DNA from: Chromera velia
Lineage: Eukaryota > Sar > Chromeraceae
NCBI GenBank assembly: GCA_018398765.1
Contig: JAHBMJ010000387.1
Location: 5,794-43,293, forward strand
Direction of reading: 5' to 3'
DNA: 37,500 nt
Of this stretch, positions 10,382 to 23,108 are shown in pieces (the first letter of the stretch is position 1; every line of letters begins with the position of its first letter). The position numbers and the translations under genes are program-made. The notes under the pieces are model-generated. The model was not told where the DNA came from, did not search any database, and saw only the letters and a program-made list of their open reading frames with translations.

Positions 10382-13300
10382 CCTGTGCGAAGTCCCTCCC
10401 GCCCCTTCGTCTCTCTCGTCATGGTGCAGAGAAAGCACGTACGCCTGCACTCGAAAAGAAAGTTGGCCGGGATGCAAGTGCCGCAAGCTGTGCAGAGATC
10501 ATCTCCCTCCTTCTTTTCCCTCTTCTCTTTCTTTTTTATTTTCCCTCCAGATCAGCATCTGTGTGTCTGTCCGGTATTGGTTGTACAAAGAAAGGAGGGA
10601 GGATCAGCCGGGTAGTAAAAGACAGAGAAATCAGAGAACGTAATAAAGAGGGTAAGAAAAGAGACGGGGGAAGTAGATCGTTTCGTCCGCAATCCAACCG
10701 CATGAATTTTCCATCCGTTCTTTCATTCTTCCGTTGGTTCTTTCGCCATTTGGTCAGATGATTCGTTTCCTCCGCAGAGATGCCAAATTGCAGCAGATGG
10801 ATCGGATCTGTGCACTGTTTTTTGGGGGCACCGGGACCGATTGCACAGTCATTCATCTCCGAGTAATGTCCAAAAACCACCCATAGCGATGAACGTGTCT
10901 CTCTCTGGCTTCTTTCTCGCTACCTTCGATACGTCCTTCCACCCTTTTTCTTTCGGTAGCTGCTCCACCTCTCGTGCCTGTCTAAACTGGACCGCCTTTC
11001 GCGAAGTGCCGTTTTCCCTTCCCTCTCCGCATCTGTCTCTCTCTCCCTGCCTTCCGTCCTTGTGCAGCGAATAAAGCGCCTAGCTAGATCAGCCCTCTGG
11101 GGTAATGAAGGGACTCACCCCGCATGTCTTTCCTCCTTCCTCAAGAAGAGAAAGAGAGCCTGGGGGTTGAAGAAATGAGGTGAATGAGACAAATAGTCGG
11201 TTGGATGTGCTGGGAGTTTTTTTTTTCTCGTCCGTCCGCTGTGGTTTGTCCGTTGGTCTTCCCGCCCTCTCTCTCGACCCCTTTCTGTTCCGCCATCCGC
11301 CGACGATTCATTCGCACTGCACGTGCTCATCAGACTCACAAACTCATTTATACGGAGAACGGGGGGTCAAGGGGTCTGACGTCCCCTGCATGGCTTTTAG
11401 AGAGAAAGACGAAAAGAAGAGAGATGCGCAGAGACAGACGAAAAAAAGAGTTTACGACTTTTGTAAAGACGCCAAAAGGGACGAAGCGGCGATTTTGTTT
11501 CTGTGCCTGCCTGCTCTCTTTTTCAATGGTGCTTATTTGTCGATGCTGTATGAGGTCACGTACGCACACATCCATCCATCCGTCCATCTAGCGACAAAAA
11601 TGGCCATGAATTGGAGAAAGAGGTGGCCGTGAAGTTCATGGGGTACACAGAGAGAGAAATGGCTGGGGAGGGCAGGAGACACACGGAGTCTTCTCTTAAG
11701 TGAGCCACTCTGCAAATCTCCTGCATGTCTGGGTCATATGGTTGGAGAAGAGCAACAAAAGTACAAACAAGAATGAAATGAGGAGGGAAAATTCATGCTT
11801 TCGTTTCCGTGTTTTTAAGTACGAACCCGCAACATGCACAGAAGCCCGTTTGCTCCTGTGTGTTTCAGCTGCAAAGCAGCAATCATACCTGATGCTTGCC
11901 TGATTGCCTGTACCTCTACCGTGTAACTTTGACTGTTTTATTGTAAAAACAAACCACTTTTGAGAGCACCGTTCCTTTTACGTTCTTTGTCTTGTCCTGT
12001 TCTGCTTGCATGCCCGTGTCACCGTACCGCTTCTGAACAGCCACTCCAAAGACACGAAGAGAAAGAAAGCGAGAGAGGAAGAGAAAACACAAAGAGGAAC
12101 ATTCGACTGTCCTCCTGCCTGTCAAAAGTCTGTGGGTGAAAAAGGCAATTTGAATTCGGACAGACAGAGGAGGCCGTGTACAAGTACAAAGAGAAACAAG
12201 CAAGCAAGGAAATTGAAGGGGGGAAATCCACTGAATGATTGCTGGATCGATCATCGGCATACACGCTCATTCCGCTTTCTGGTTTGATTGTCTTTCTTTT
12301 TCTCTTTCTCTTTCTCTTTCTCTCTCTGTCTGAATCCTCCTCTCAACCTTCCTTTATTCTTTCCATCCCATCTCGTTCTAAGCTCCGTATCCTCCACCCA
12401 CATTCTTCCTTCGTTCGTACTTTCTCGCTGTCGTATGCTCAAAAGAAACACGACGCTTCTCCTTTCGACCATCTGAGAGGGAAGGAGGGTCGACAGAAAA
12501 AGGGAAATGAAATGAGGTCAAGATTGTGCCAGTGTTGGCTGACACCTTTCGCTGCTTCTTTCCTTGTCGCACTGCCCCCTTCCCTCCCACCCTGCATTCC
12601 CCTCGCAAGAAATGGAGCTAGGGAGAAAAGCACATGCAAAGAGACTGTTCAAACATGGAGTCGATTGAAGGGGGCACAGCAGGCAATGAACTCAAGAGAA
12701 CAGAAGGGAAGAAGAAGCGTCAGTGTGCGTGTGACTCAAGTCTACTGTACAAAGTTTATTTTCCTCTATGATTTCCTTTCTTTTCACAAAGCTCTCGTCG
12801 ATTCATCGCAGCAACAAACAGAAAGAAAGCTTTGGGTTTCGACCAAAAGTGCATCGCGCAAACAAAAAGAAAAGAAAAGAGAAATGGATCGACACAAAAG
12901 AGACATGGATGACAGAGATGTTCTGCAAGAAAACCGAGGTAGAAAAGCCGGAAAGGGAGTGAAAGGAGGAACCGCTTCAAATGAAAGGTTCATGGAAGGT
13001 GGATTAGAAAGGAGTATGAAGAGCAGGGAAAGAAAGGCAGGAAGTGGGTGACCTTTCTTCCTATCCCTGTGATAATGTTCGTTTGCCTTTCCTGATTTTG
13101 TCCTGAAAAGTTCAGGGTGTTCAGCAGGGCGTGATTTTTTCCAGGGAGAGGGAGAGGGAGAGGGAGAGAGAGGGGGGGCTGGGGTGGACGGGGGGTGGGC
13201 GGGACGGCAGAGGCGCTTCGCCTGTTCGTAAAGTGCTTGCTGGTTTTGTGTTCTTTTTTTTGTGTGTGCCTCAGGTCCACTTAAGTTCAGGGAGGCAAGG

Positions 13301-13431
13301 GACTGGGAGAGCCCTGAAGGGGAAGTCTAGACAGAGATGAACGAACAAAAAGACAGGCCCTAGGACAAGAAAAAAGGGTAGACAGAAAGAGCACATGTCT
13401 GTCTAAATTCTGCATATTGGTCTATGTCTTT

Positions 13432-13531
13432 GCTTTCTTCCTTCCTTCCTTTCTTCTTTCCTTCCTTCGTTCCTTCTTTCTTTCTTTTTTTCTTTCTTTC
13501 TTTCTTTCTTTCCTTCCTTCTTTCTTTCTTT

Positions 13532-13562
<31 letters not shown>
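13432..13562. repeat. CTTC/CTTT compound microsatellite
   Basis: Pyrimidine-only on the plus strand apart from one G. It is of the same style as the tract at 3139-3457, but the order of interruptions differs, so it is not a copy of it. Confidence 0.9.
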
Positions 13563-16500
13563 CATCTGGTTTCTTACTGGCTTGCTTGGTTTCTGTCATT
13601 TCCCCTCTTCTGTCTTGGTTGCTCGCTGGCTGGCTTGCTGGCTTGCTTGAGTTTGATTTGACTCTTTCTCCTCTGTCTGCCTGCGTCGTAAGCTGTTTCC
13701 TTCAGTGGCAGACCCATCGATTCGGGATGGATGCAAGAAGGGGAAGGGAACCAAGCAAGAACAGGGACAAGGGTGTGCTGAGGGATGTGTGGAGGGGGGC
13801 ATTGGGGTCCGTTTTTGATTATTTTCTTTGTAGTTCTCCTTCCCTCTTTTTGATCTTTGTTCTTTCTTTCCTTGTTTTCGTCCTTTTGTTCATGATCAAG
13901 AGACAGCCCTCTTTCACTCAAAGGACCGACGAAGGTCGGTGAATGAGGGCAGACGCAGATGCCATTGGGGACTTGTGAAAAGGAGGTGGGCAGGCAGACT
14001 CGATTGAAAAAGAGGTGTGTGTGATGTCTGTGCAGTCCTCGACAGGCCTTCCTTCCTTCCAACCTTTTCTTTGCATTCCATCCAGCATGTCTGCTTCGTT
14101 TCTTGGATCGATCGGTTCTTTTCTTTCTGTACACTCACTCACTCAGGTTTGCCGTGTGGGGGGGGATCCTCCCTGGGCGTGGAAGAATAGCGAGGCCCGG
14201 GGGGAGATGAGGGGACTTTTTGTCTCCTAGTCCTCTTGCGCAACTGGATTTGAAATAAGAGCAAAAGAAGCAGACTAGATACTGTGAGCTGTCAGACGCA
14301 TTCTTCCATCCTCATTCTGTTAATTTCTTCTTTGAAGTTCCTGTTCGAGACGCCCTTGGATCGGCAGGTCTTGTGGAAGAGAGAAGAAGAGAACAAGAAA
14401 GAGAGCGCGATGCAGGGATGGGAGTATTTCTTGTAGATTGATTTCAAAGAAAGACAAAAAAGTGTCGCGCTTGTGTTGCATCACTACCCAGCATAGCACT
14501 GCCCGTGTCGTGGAAAGATTTGTCGAGAGAGAGCGCTCATGTGTACAGTCGTTTAGGTTCCATTGACTTACTTTGTCGTACTCCTTGGAGCTTTCTTTTC
14601 TTTTGGCCTCTAGTCGAAAGCTTCCACAAAGAGTGCGCCCCTCTGTCGCTGCGGACTTGTTTCAAGAAGAGGTTTGGGGGACAGGTGGTGCAAAGCAATG
14701 GATGATGAGAGCAAAGCAGAAGGTTTGGCTTTCAGAGACAGAGACAGAGACTAAGAAAGCCAAGAGGGACGCGGATGCCCAGAGCACGGCGGCACAAATT
14801 GTGCAGAGAGGGAGAGGGGGGGATCAAAAGGAATGAGGGAGGGGGGAGAGGGGAGCACGGATGCACTGAGTGAGTGACGACAGTGCAGATGTCGCATGGA
14901 GTCAAATGGCACCTTCTTTGATCTTTTCTTTCCGTCTCTTTTTAAGCCGAAGGGGGGAAGAAGGGCGGAATCGAGTGGTCTGACAGAGACCGGGAGGAGG
15001 CAGAAGAGAAGGGCGGGGTGCGACGAAGAAGGAAGAATGGAAGATTGCAGGAGTCAGGAACTCCTTTGTTGCTTTCATGTGTTCTTTTGATGCATGCTGG
15101 ATGCATGTAGGTCCTGGCTCTAAGACTTCTGGTGATCTTGCTTTTTGCATGTGTGTTTTTGAATTGTATTGATTTGCGAGCTTCTTTCTCTCTCTTTCTT
15201 CTGACTGTTTCATTTTCCTCGCCAACCGATGCGTCCGTTTTTCTTTCTTTTCCGTTCCCCTGTTTGTTTGCTTTTTGACTTAAGCCAATTTTGATTTCCA
15301 ATGGCAATGAAGCAATGTAGCATTAGAGGCGGGATGTGCAATAAGGAAGGATAGAGGAGGGAGGTGCGTGTCCCCTGTCTCCGTTCGAGTCCCCCTCTTC
15401 GCTTGTCTGCTGTTTCTTTCCTGATTTGCGTGCGTTCCACATTCGTCATTCGTTCGTCCGTTTCTTTTTTTCCTGTCTTTGTATTTCATTTGGTCTCTTT
15501 CCAAGGGGAACCAACGAGAACGCGGCGACGGCCACTTTTTATTTTCAATGGATTTTTGAGAAGGGCGAGGGGCAACGAGAAGAGTTCGTCGATCGGTGGG
15601 TTCTTCCTTCTTTTTCCTTCGCTCAATCCAATATCATTCATTGGCGTGCTGTGTTGGTCAGTTTGTTGCTTCTCCGCAAGACCGAAAGAAAGAAACGAAT
15701 CCGCACTCATCTCGTCCCGCTAGCTGTCATTCCGTACTGCATATGATCAAGAAAGCTAGATCGACTGACCGACAGCTGTCTTTCTGTCCCTGTTTTGACT
15801 GTCCAACCAGCTCGCTCAATACACCCACCCCTGCAGAGCATTTCAAAGTAACACGTTGTCGTGGCGACGTAGGTCCGTCTGCCGGTCAACTTCTTCCCAG
15901 ACATGCACGAGAAGGAGGGGGGGGGGGCTCCTTCCTTCGTCCCCCTATTCGTTTCTTTCGGTCTTTCCCGCAAACTCTGTCGGTCGGTCGGTAGGTTTCC
16001 ATGCCCCCACAAATTATTCTCACCACCTCAAAGTTCCCGGCTGTGTTGTGTTGTGTTGGTCTAATGAATGGTGGGTTTTGGTTTCCATTCACTCCACACG
16101 TTTGACCGCTTCGCGAAAATACCCCCACTGACAGAGCAACGTGAGAAGGAAGGAAGAAACTTCAAGTCCATGCTGGGTGTCATTCATTGACTTTGGCGTC
16201 TGCCCGCTTTCTTGTGTTTTCGTCGTGACTGTATAACATGACAGAGAGGGGCCACAAAAGGTTACAGTGATGAAGTCACTGAAAGGCTATTTATTTATGG
16301 AAAAGAGGAGGTGCTCAGGGGAGGCAGGAGAGAGCAATGATCAAGGAAAGAAAAACAAACAGACGTACATTCTTGTCTTGTCTTGTATGCGTTCGGAGAG
16401 GCGGTTGGCGACCGATGGGTTGGTCATGTGTCTTCTCTCTCTCTCTCGTCGTCGATCTGAAAAATTACCTTCATTCATCCCTCTGTGGAATAGAATTCGA

Positions 16501-17671
16501 GGAAAAAGAAGCAAAAGAAACAAGGAAGGTACAAGATTTCTCCTTCAAACATACGGATGGTCACCAAGCGAGGAAAGAACGGGGAGAAATAAAAACACAG
16601 GCTCTTCAAGCACCTGGTTCTGCCGGTTTGTCAATTTGAAACAATAGAGAAACATTGGCAAAGAAAGAAAAGAAATGAAAAGAAAGGGAACACAACCACC
16701 CAGCCCCCTCCGGAGAAAACAATATGAAGACATACGAAGAGACAGACCCAAGAGTAGGAGAACGAAACAAATCTCTTGGGGCTCATGCAGTTGTCCTTAG
16801 CTGCTGCTCACATGATCAAGTGGTTGATCGAACGAGAGGAGTGTGCTCTCTCTCTCTCTTTCTCTCTGTTTTTCTCTCGTGTTGCATATCTGTGTGAAGG
16901 TGCGCGTTGGTTTTACTATTTCTTTCTTCCTTCTTTCCTTCCTTTTTCTCTTTCTTTCTTTTCTTTTCTTCTCTTCCTCCTGCTGGCAAGGGCACGTCTC
17001 GGAATATGACTTCTTCCTTTTGTGTGATTCCGGTTTTTATCATGACCCATCCGTCTTCTAAGTGACTGGCGGCCCTGGCTGCTTTCTTTGCTTGTCATGC
17101 CGTGTCGTGTCGTATCCCGGTGAGCAAGTACATCCATCATTCGATTGGCAAGATCACTCGATGATGCCAGATAGATTTGGTGCTTTCGTTTTGGTCTTCC
17201 ATCCTCTTCCTTCCACTCGTGATGTTTTATCCCACCCACCATTGCCGTAGTAACATCATCCATCTATCCCGTAGAATAGTAACATCATCCATCCATCTAC
17301 CCGCCCTTGGACAGGACAGGACAGACAGAATAGAAAGAACAGAGAGAGCAGGCCTCCCTCTGTCTCCATCCACTGATGCACGGAAGAATCGATCAATCGA
17401 TCGAAGGACCGTTTTTTTCCCGTCAATTGCGTGCGAGTGACTGTGACTGTGTAATTCGCTGTTTCTCCTCTCGTTGCATTTAATCTCCCGCCCTCTCGCA
17501 TGACCACTTGCTTGTATCCATCCATCCAGCTCCACCGATCATCTGCAGGAGTGAGTATACGCAATCAATCAGTCCATTTGCTCATTCATGTGCTGGATGC
17601 AAGTAATCCAAGCAGAGCGGCCAGATGCTTGTGTACCCGTTTCGCCTGCCCGCTTGTGGCAGCCACAAGAT

Positions 17672-17697
17672 GGAAAGAAAGAAAGAAAGAAAGAGAA

Positions 17698-17742
<45 letters not shown>

Positions 17743-17754
17743 AAGAAAGAAAGA
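17672..17754. repeat. GAAA / (GA)n purine microsatellite
   Basis: An almost pure purine run on the plus strand: GAAA units at both ends and GA units in the middle. Confidence 0.93.
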
Positions 17755-18234
17755 ACGGGTTCGTCAAGGCATGAAGGAGCAGAGATCAAAAGAAATTGGG
17801 TTAACTAAGAAAGTCAAGCAAAGCACCATTTTTTTTCCATTTAGGCGGTTGATCGTAAAAAGATGAAGAACACGAAAAGGGCAAGTTGAGCTCAAGGCGA
17901 AGAGTCCAAAAGCGTCGGCTCATTCAAATGAGCATCAGGGGAACAGATAAGATGTGAAACACGAGAATGTAAGAACCCCCCACTTCTCCACGGCAGCCGT
18001 ATCCTTCCTTCCATCTGCCTGTTTGTGTCTTAACAACCACGATGAACTGAAATGCAGAGACAAAACGCAAAGAAAGGGAAAGGAGAGAGAGAGAAAGAAA
18101 GATCGAGAGTCGTGGGTTATTTATTGGCCAGGTCACAAACATTTTCGATCTCTAGTCCGAATGCAGAGACGCCATGCTATGCACCTTGAAGCCAGGCTGA
18201 AGCCGAAATGAACTGACTGAAAGAAGAGTAACCG

Positions 18235-18293
18235 TTCCTTCCTTCCTTCCTTCCTTCCTTCCTTCCCTTTCTTCCTTCCTTCCCTTCCTTCCA
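18235..18293. repeat. (CTTC)n microsatellite
   Basis: About 13 CTTC units with two breaks. Confidence 0.92.
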
Positions 18294-19651
18294 GCTGCTT
18301 GCCGGCCCGCACGAGTTTTGTGTCCGTGTCGAATTAAAGAAGAGAAAGATGGCATCAATGAATGAAGACAATCAACAACTGCGTGTATGCATGCATACAT
18401 GCATGACTCCTTGACGGCATCCGTCCCGCCATGCAAATTCATTCATTCAGTCAGTCAGTCCAAGAATTAATTCGAACGTATCGTCTTCACCAAGCATTCC
18501 GTCCTGATTGTTGGCTCCATGTCAACTGCTTTCTGTCTGTCTGAAATGCAGCAGCAGGGTGGATTGACTTGTTGGAGTCTCTGCGTTGCTTCCTTAGTTG
18601 TGCTGCTGTAAGTCCGCTCATCGGCCCAAAACGGGAAAGGCAGGCAGTGCGTGCAAGAGAGAGCGAGAGAGAGAAAAAGAAAGAAACAAACAAAAAGACA
18701 GAAGGAGGTGGTCGACAAAGATCCCCTGCCGCTCTCTGTCTTCTTTTTTGTCCCTGAATTCAATTCTCGGTTAGTTGGCTGACTGAGAGGTTTTTGGTTG
18801 AGAGTTTCTTTGCTTCCTTTCTTGGTTGGTTGACTGGTTGGTTGGATGGTTGGATGAGGGTCCTGAGGGGCTGGTGTCCTCGACAGGCCCTCTTCCTTTC
18901 TCTGTAAGAATAAGATCATAAGGTAAGGTGAGACAAGATGGCAAATCATGTATTTACATGCACGTGTGTTCCGTGAAGGAAGGGGGAAGCACACGCAAAG
19001 AATTGACTGAAGCAAAAAGACAAGAAAAAGGATGATAATAATGAGACATGAAGAAACCTATTAGACGTCCCACATCTAATTCCACCAATGAAAGAAAGGT
19101 AAGGCGTGTTTCTCTCGCCTACGTTCGTTCGCCTTTACCACACTGATTCGTTCCATCGCTGTTTCAGAATTCAAACCCACTCATCATCCGGTTTCAAACA
19201 CCACGCAAGCAAATCCGCTCCCACCTACCGCCATTGAGTCTTTGCATGCATGATCTGATCGTCCGTTTCCGTCGCCTATCGTGCATCCATCCATTCATTC
19301 ATTCAAAGCCCCAAAGTTGAAGTTCGCATCACACCGACAAGACGAGACACGACACGCAGCAGAGAAGGACGCTGGCATACTGACAGGCAGGCAAAATCAA
19401 AAAGAGAAGATCGAGTCGCCACAAGAGTTCTTCTCACAGAGGCATACTGGGAAGGGTGCCATTGTACGACGACTAGGTCGTATTACTTCAAGTCTGTCTT
19501 TGGTGGATTGCCTGGCTGTGTCTTTGATCTCTGTCTGTCTGTCTGTCGGTTGGCGGGCCGGGCTTTTGTAGAGTAAGGCTGTGAAAGGCTAAGCCGGCAG
19601 ATCGATCGATCGATCATGCAATTGAAGATCCTTCGGTCCGCTTGCCTGACC

Positions 19652-19652
19652 C

Positions 19653-19689
<37 letters not shown>
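19652..19689. repeat. (CTGT)n microsatellite
   Basis: About nine tandem CTGT units. Confidence 0.92.
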
Positions 19690-19986
19690 GTGAGGCAAAC
19701 AAATGGTCACAGCCAGTGTGCTTGTTTGGACTTGGTTGAAAAAGAAAGCGCGAGAGGGAGGAATCAAGATCTCCCTCCCTTCCTCCTTTTTCATCCGGTC
19801 TCGATAGAGGAAGAGAGTGAAATGAAATCATGTCGTTCGATTCGGTCATCGCCAGATTGAGTGACAGGCCGAGGGAGTGATCAAGAGAAGATAACCGACT
19901 GACTTCGATGAAAGGAAGTTGTCGCGTCCTCGACTGACGTCTCCCTCGCTTTCGTTCAGCAACTCCCACTCGTCCGTCTAAGTGGT

Positions 19987-20045
19987 TCTTTCTTTCTTTC
20001 TTTTCTTTCTTTCTTTCTTTCTCCCTCTCTCTCTTTCTCTCTTTC
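19987..20045. repeat. CTTT / CT microsatellite
   Basis: A pure pyrimidine run on the plus strand. Confidence 0.9.
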
Positions 20046-20260
20046 AATGTTCCTGCAGCGCAGGAATGCCCATAGGGTCCTTGGAGGGATTTAGGCTCAA
20101 AAAAGAGAGACTGATGTAGCACTCGAGCAATAAAGCTTGAAAGGACAAGGAACAGCAGAGAAGGCTGTGGAGAAATGCCGACAGGGTTTCTCAAGGAAAG
20201 GGAGATAAAAAGAGACATTGATTTGGTGTGTGCCCCTCCGGACCCTTTGGTGGATGTGCG

Positions 20261-20262
20261 TT

Positions 20263-20304
<42 letters not shown>

Positions 20305-20320
20305 CGTGGGTGTGTGTGTC
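20261..20320. repeat. (CT)n-(GT)n microsatellite
   Basis: CT units pass directly into GT units, with one GC break. Confidence 0.9.
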
Positions 20321-20504
20321 AACGGGAAGAGGAACGAGACGGACCGTTTCTTTTTTTCCTTTTTTGCAGAGCCACCGACTCGTTCCACTTTCTCTCCACT
20401 GTGCATACATGAGAGTCTGACTGTCTTGCTGGCGTCTGGATGCCGCCTTTACGCCATTCAAGTGATGCAGGACTGATCACGATCGAATCTCTCTCCCTTG
20501 CACG

Positions 20505-20505
<1 letters not shown>

Positions 20506-20537
<32 letters not shown>
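20506..20537. repeat. (AC)16 microsatellite
   Basis: An uninterrupted AC dinucleotide run. Confidence 0.93.
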
Positions 20538-20538
<1 letters not shown>

Positions 20539-21522
20539 ATCATCACCGGTGGCGTCACACTGAAACATCGATCCGTTTTTTTGATACACGAGAGAGACGT
20601 CTCTCTTCTTTTTGCTGTCCGTATTCCTTTCGTCGATGGATCGATCTGTCGATAAATCGAATGGATGGACGGACTCGGTTGTTGGAATTTTGCTCTTCGA
20701 CTGGAATGTCTGATTATATGCGCAATCAATCGGTGAATTGTTTTTTCTAAGAAGGAAGATTGTGTGCAATCGTTTTCTTTTTCAGTTTTTTGTGCTGCGT
20801 GTGAGGCGACGGCTAGGGCGACGGCCACTCTATCACCGCAACCGTCTCCGAAAGAGGCCCGATAATGCGCGCCGTTCCGTTCGTCTTTCTGACAATGTTC
20901 CGCACAATGCGTAAAGATCGATCCGCCCGTCTGTGTGTCACACTAAGCTGAAACACAGCTCCACTTCGCAATCACTGTTAGCTGTTGGTGCACGCCGCCA
21001 AAAGAACTTGTTGACTTCATTTGAATCAGATCAACCTCCGATCCACCTTGCTGTGAATTGTTGCATCATAGGTTGCTTCGCCGCACCCAGACCGCTAGCC
21101 GGGCGGCCTTTTATACCTGGACGAACCATACCTACTGAGGAGTAGACGAATCAATAAGTTGGATGTTAAGTCTTGTGTTAAGTCCGTTACAGCTAGTATA
21201 CCTACTTACACCTTTGCAAATTTACTAGCAAATTTAATTTAAAATAAAAATGAGTAATAAATTATTATTTTCTTTAAACAAATATTTGGACGTAGTTATA
21301 CAAACAGGCGAGACAAACGAGAACATTTTTATGTAGCACTTCTGTGATAATGTATGCCTGCCGGTGTCTATGAGGGACTCTTATGGATCTGTTCTTCAAC
21401 TCAGGCACTGCACCTCAAACAAAGAAAGTATACCGAAAGGACACTGCTTTCCAATTCCATGCAACTCGATCTGGGGGGGAGAATCTAGGCGTTGGCCTAT
21501 GCGTTGACTGAAAAAAAAAAAT

Positions 21523-21780
21523 CCCTCATGCCATTTCCCTGAACCTAAGTGCCATTTAAAAAAATATAATCAAGATGATTTTTATCTGCGTCTTCGTTTT
21601 TCAAGAGACCGTCCACGCCTGCGGCGTAGATGGTTAAGACACTGTCCAGATATGCGGCTTTGGCTTTCAAGACACCGTAAATGATCCGTGCCTGCACAGG
21701 CGCGGACTTTCAAGCTTATCCAAAAATGTGGCTTAATTAAACTTTCAAGTGGTAGTTAGGTTCAAGGAGGTCCCTCATGC
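21523..21780. mobile_element. MITE copy 1, with perfect 9-bp target duplication
   Basis: The element is 21532-21771 (240 bp), flanked by CCCTCATGC on both sides (21523-21531 and 21772-21780). The left end CATTTCCCTGAACCTAAGTG is degenerate relative to copies 2 and 3; the right end reads GGTAGTTAGG then AAGGAGGT. The body matches copies 2 and 3 along its whole length. It has no coding capacity, so it is non-autonomous. A 9-bp duplication is typical of Mutator-like transposition; assignment to that superfamily is an inference. Confidence 0.85.
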
Positions 21781-21832
21781 AAAACCCTTTACTTTTTTTT
21801 TTTTTTTTATCAGTTGAACAACTGTTGTTTGA

Positions 21833-21892
21833 GTGTTGCACAAGTGTTGTTCACGTGTTGCACAAGTGTTGCTGAGTGTTGTTCAGGGTTAA
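21833..21892. repeat. GTGTTG-rich minisatellite
   Basis: The block GTGTTGCACAAGTGTTG occurs twice, 24 bp apart, with further GTGTTG units around it. It is bracketed by CTTTACTTTTT (about 21788) and AAAAAGTAAAAG (about 21892), which are roughly inverted and may be the ends of another small element. Confidence 0.6.
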
Positions 21893-21948
21893 AAAGTAAA
21901 AGAGTATAAAAGAGAGAAAAAAAAAAATCTCTGTAAGGACTAGGCTAA

Positions 21949-22071
21949 GGTGCGGTGTTAAGAGTTACTCTTTTAGTTTGGTTACTGGCTGGCCGTTTAG
22001 ACGGTTTAGTTTGATTACTCTTTTAGTTTGGTTACATTTTAAACCATCAAAGTTACTCTTAACACCGGTGC
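21949..22071. mobile_element. 113-bp inverted-repeat element with 5-bp GGTGC duplication
   Basis: The ends GGTGTTAAGAGTTACT (from 21954) and AGTTACTCTTAACACC (to 22066) are inverted with one mismatch. GGTGC lies directly outside both ends (21949-21953 and 22067-22071). Inside is a perfect 21-bp direct repeat at 21965-21985 and 22015-22035. It has no coding capacity. A miniature transposon is the simplest reading; a structured RNA gene cannot be excluded. Confidence 0.6.
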
Positions 22072-22243
22072 GTGGATCTCCCTCGATCACTTATTTTTTT
22101 TCTTTAGCCGACGCCTAGGTTAGAATTTTAAAAACTTTCAATCTAGCTTTCAATCATTTTATAAGATGTTAGTAGATGTTAGTCAGCATTCTAGCTGACA
22201 GCTGGGTACAGCTAGGGTGGCAGAGTTTGGGGACTCTCGGAAA

Positions 22244-22255
22244 GGGAGAGAGAGA

Positions 22256-22303
<48 letters not shown>

Positions 22304-22338
22304 GAGAGAGAGCGAGAGAGAGTAAAAGAGAGAGTAAA

Positions 22339-22373
<35 letters not shown>

Positions 22374-22468
22374 CAGGGAGACAAAGAGACAGAGAGAGAC
22401 AGAAAGAGGAAGCTAGAGAGAAAGGAAGAAAGAAAGAAAGAAAGAAAGAAAGGAAGAAAGAAAGAAAC

Positions 22469-22503
<35 letters not shown>

Positions 22504-22580
22504 ACGAAAGAAAGAAAGAACGAAAGAAAGAAAAGAAAGAAAGGAAAGAAAGAAAGAAAGAAAGAAAGAAAAGAAAGAAC

Positions 22581-22639
<59 letters not shown>

Positions 22640-22726
22640 TGAATGAATGAATGATGGAAGGAAGGAAGGAAGGAAGAAAGAAGGAAAGAAAGGAAGGAAG
22701 GAAGGAAGAAAGAAAGGGAAGGAAGG

Positions 22727-22768
<42 letters not shown>

Positions 22769-22861
22769 GAAAAAAAAAAAAGGAAGGAAGGAAGGAGGGA
22801 AGGAAGGAAGGAAGGAAGAAAGAAAGAAAAGAAAGAAAGAAAGAAACAGAAAGAAAGAAAC

Positions 22862-22892
<31 letters not shown>

Positions 22893-22909
22893 AAAGAAAG
22901 AAAGAAAGA

Positions 22910-22968
<59 letters not shown>

Positions 22969-23108
22969 AAGAAAGAAAGAAAGAAAGGAGAAACGAAAGA
23001 AAGAAATGACAAACGAAAGAAACGAACAAACAAAGAAGGAAAGCAAGGAAAAAGGCAAGAAGGAAGGAAGAAAGGAAGGAGGGAGGGAGGGAGGGAGGGA
23101 AAAAAGAA
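22244..23108. repeat. 860-bp polypurine tract (GA, GAAA, GGAA, GGGA units)
   Basis: The largest simple repeat in the window, almost wholly purine on the plus strand. It includes a GAAT run near 22635 and ends in GGGA units. Segment 22740-22920 is a near-identical inverted copy of the PH-intron tract. The 367-residue minus-strand ORF and the Lys/Glu-rich plus-strand ORFs across it are repeat artefacts. Long pure stretches can form triplex DNA. Confidence 0.95.

Larger units (their letters stand above)
8767..17671. other. gene desert with scattered simple repeats
   Basis: About 8.9 kb in which I find no conserved domain or believable exon chain on either strand. It is littered with short tetranucleotide runs: TCAG at 9795, CGAT/GACC at 10300, TTTC at 10224-10261, (CTT)12 at 10344-10381, TCTTTC at 12291-12330, GGGAGA at 13144-13178, and CTTT/CTTC at 13432-13562. 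Palindromic GCATGC clusters occur near 10140 and 15090. Purine-rich and pyrimidine-rich stretches alternate. It could be intergenic or contain non-coding transcripts; sequence alone does not say. Confidence 0.5.
17755..22243. other. gene desert continuing into an AT-rich island
   Basis: No coding exon is recognised. The stretch holds the microsatellites listed separately. From about 21140 the sequence changes abruptly to AT-rich DNA carrying small inverted-repeat elements (21.5-22.1 kb). Confidence 0.5.

Noticed and set aside
9780-20540. Regularly spaced short repeats as a possible CRISPR array
   Set aside because: They are plain microsatellites with no unique spacers, in a eukaryotic genome.
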